A DNA stretch of 64,000 bases from Polyangia bacterium (GTDB lineage Bacteria > Myxococcota_A > Polyangia > Nannocystales > Nannocystaceae), in contig JAUIKS010000025.1 in assembly GCA_030430565.1 (NCBI GenBank), positions 62,001 through 126,000 of the forward strand. Reading direction: 5' to 3'. The stretch's first letter is position 1, and each line of letters begins with the position of its first letter. Below, piece after piece: positions 63,026 through 64,000 of this stretch. Made by a program: the position numbers and the translations under genes. The notes beneath the pieces were generated by a model. It made no database searches. It was not told where the DNA came from and saw only the letters and a program-made list of their open reading frames with translations.

Positions 63026-63763
63026 CTACTCCTCGGGGAGATCGATCGCCTCGACGCACTCCGGGTCATCGTGTCGCGTGCTGTTGACGCGTGAAGACAC
63101 CGGCGTCGCCACCAGCAGGTCATCGGGCGCGGGCACGAGCAGCGCGGAGAGCGAGGCTCGCATGGCCTCGCGGTCCTGCTTCGCGTGCGCGCTTTGGCCC
63201 GCCGGCGCGACCGGGTCGAGCCAGCTCGCGAGGCTCGCCGCGCCCGGCGCGAGGATCACCGGCATACGGCGGTGGTAGGGCGCGAGCGTCTGGTTCGCGG
63301 CGCACGTGAGGATCGTGAAGCGGCGCAGGCTCTCGCCGGTCTGCGGGTGGACGAGATCGCGGTAGAGCCCGGCGAGCAGCATCGGCTCGCCGCCGGCGCG
63401 GTGAAACCAGTAGGGCTGACGCTGCCCCTTGGGACCGGTCCACTCGAAGAAGCCGTCAGCGGCCACGGCGCAGCGGCCGTTGAGGAACGCGCCGCGGAAG
63501 CTCGGCTTGTTCGCGGCCGTCTCAGCGCGCGCGTTGATGTGGCCTACCGGGTCATCCTTGCCGGGCCCGAAGGGCGCGGGCAGGCCCCAGCGCGCGTGCA
63601 CGAGGCGATGACGATCTCGCTCGCGGATCGCGATCACGCTCGTCTGCGTCGGCGCGATATTGTACCGCGGGCGGTACTGCGAGACGTCGCCTACGTCGAG
63701 CTCGAGCTGCAGGTGATCGGCGAGATCTTGATAGCGCGTGGTCAGGGTGAAGCGGCCGCACAT
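63026..63763 (-). CDS. yedK: SRAP-domain abasic-site DNA-protein crosslink protein (YedK/HMCES)
   Basis: A 245-residue protein of the SRAP family, which covalently traps abasic sites in single-stranded DNA through its N-terminal Cys. Cys2 follows the initiator Met (MCGRFTLTTR). The active-site motif HINARAET gives Asn77 and Glu81, and YHRRMPVIL near residue 165 holds the conserved His. AADGFFEW, typical of the family, is also present. The length is normal. The 16-bp palindrome lies 96 bases upstream. In other bacteria the gene is often near SOS-controlled genes, so damage regulation is possible. Confidence 0.95.
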   Translation of the reverse strand: MCGRFTLTTRYQDLADHLQLELDVGDVSQYRPRYNIAPTQTSVIAIRERDRHRLVHARWGLPAPFGPGKDDPVGHINARAETAANKPSFRGAFLNGRCAVAADGFFEWTGPKGQRQPYWFHRAGGEPMLLAGLYRDLVHPQTGESLRRFTILTCAANQTLAPYHRRMPVILAPGAASLASWLDPVAPAGQSAHAKQDREAMRASLSALLVPAPDDLLVATPVSSRVNSTRHDDPECVEAIDLPEE

Positions 63764-63858
63764 GGTAGCCTGATGTACCCGAATTCGCGCGGGCCGGTAA
63801 AGTCGCGCGGGCGTCCGCGGAGCGGCGTCCGCGGACGGGCGCGCGCGCGGGCGGACCT

Positions 63859-63874
63859 ATGTCTCAATAGACAT
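63859..63874. promoter_or_regulatory. Perfect palindrome ATGTCT-N4-AGACAT upstream of yedK
   Basis: ATGTCTCAATAGACAT, 96 bases before the leftward ATG of yedK at 63763. On the minus strand its right half contains TTGAGACAT, which could double as a -35 box, the usual arrangement for a repressor operator. Confidence 0.6.
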
Positions 63875-64000
63875 GTTCTTCCGCGCGCGCGGATACAGCC
63901 GCGAGCGCGCAACTTCCGAATGCCGATTGTGATCCCACCACGGGTGGGATAGAACAGGCAGGTGGTCGAGCGTCTGCGGTTGACGCGAGGCTTTCCGCGT

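Overview
The window comes from a very GC-rich bacterium with strong G/C third-position bias. That bias produces long spurious open frames opposite nearly every gene. The gene content points to a myxobacterium (Myxococcota), most likely of the Nannocystales type. The evidence is more than a dozen secreted lipoproteins with Ser/Thr/Gly/Asp-rich linkers, DUF4215 Cys-rich repeats, FG-GAP propellers, a Pkn-type Ser/Thr kinase, an ECF sigma/anti-sigma pair with a caspase-like partner, and large TPR proteins. This assignment is an inference from protein style, not from a marker gene. I see no rRNA, tRNA, CRISPR array, transposase or phage gene.

Layout. 1-4.2 kb: tail of a catalase-related gene and a 1271-residue protein with three Vps62-like repeats. 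4.7-6.9 kb: TrkH/TrkA potassium uptake operon. 6.9-11.6 kb: two lipoproteins, a zinc-ribbon protein and a GNAT-like acyltransferase fused to a cyclic-nucleotide-binding domain. 12-16.6 kb: small proteins, a thioesterase, and a translationally coupled ECF sigma / zinc-finger anti-sigma / caspase operon. 16.6-22.5 kb: five lipoproteins, the last two a recent tandem duplication. 22.5-36.5 kb: one long leftward run of sulfotransferase, alkyltransferase-like protein, TamB, TamA, a membrane-free RND porter, an IgGFc-binding-like lipoprotein and a GT-C glycosyltransferase. 36.9-46 kb: small metabolic genes (M48 protease, ATP-grasp, PhyH dioxygenase, VOC, hydrolase, Dabb, aminoglycoside-phosphotransferase-like) plus two lipoproteins. 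46-53 kb: TPR protein, RCC1-like lipoprotein, OB-fold-like membrane protein, Ser/Thr kinase. 53-57.3 kb: DUF1295 protein and an operon for a receptor-linked ion channel. 57.8-63.8 kb: Cys-rich repeat lipoprotein, serine beta-lactamase-like lipoprotein, von Willebrand A lipoprotein, and the abasic-site protein YedK/HMCES.

Most interesting points. (i) 53971-57266 encodes a TAXI-type periplasmic binding domain fused to a Castor/Pollux-like ion channel with RCK domains, preceded in the same operon by a separate RCK protein. (ii) 31219-33039 encodes the periplasmic porter halves of an RND pump with every membrane helix absent; it reads as a lipoprotein and sits directly upstream of TamA and TamB. 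(iii) 13737-16551 encodes an ECF sigma factor, an anti-sigma factor with a DUF4384-like domain, and a caspase fused to a likely outer-membrane barrel. (iv) Several lipoproteins share a short K-x-DVG element at the linker/domain junction. (v) A perfect 16-bp palindrome, ATGTCT-N4-AGACAT, recurs upstream of three genes, with weaker copies elsewhere.

The pattern suggests an organism investing heavily in its surface and periplasm: lipoprotein display, lipid transport to the outer membrane, ion homeostasis and envelope signalling. Functions are read from sequence motifs by eye, so domain assignments need a profile search.
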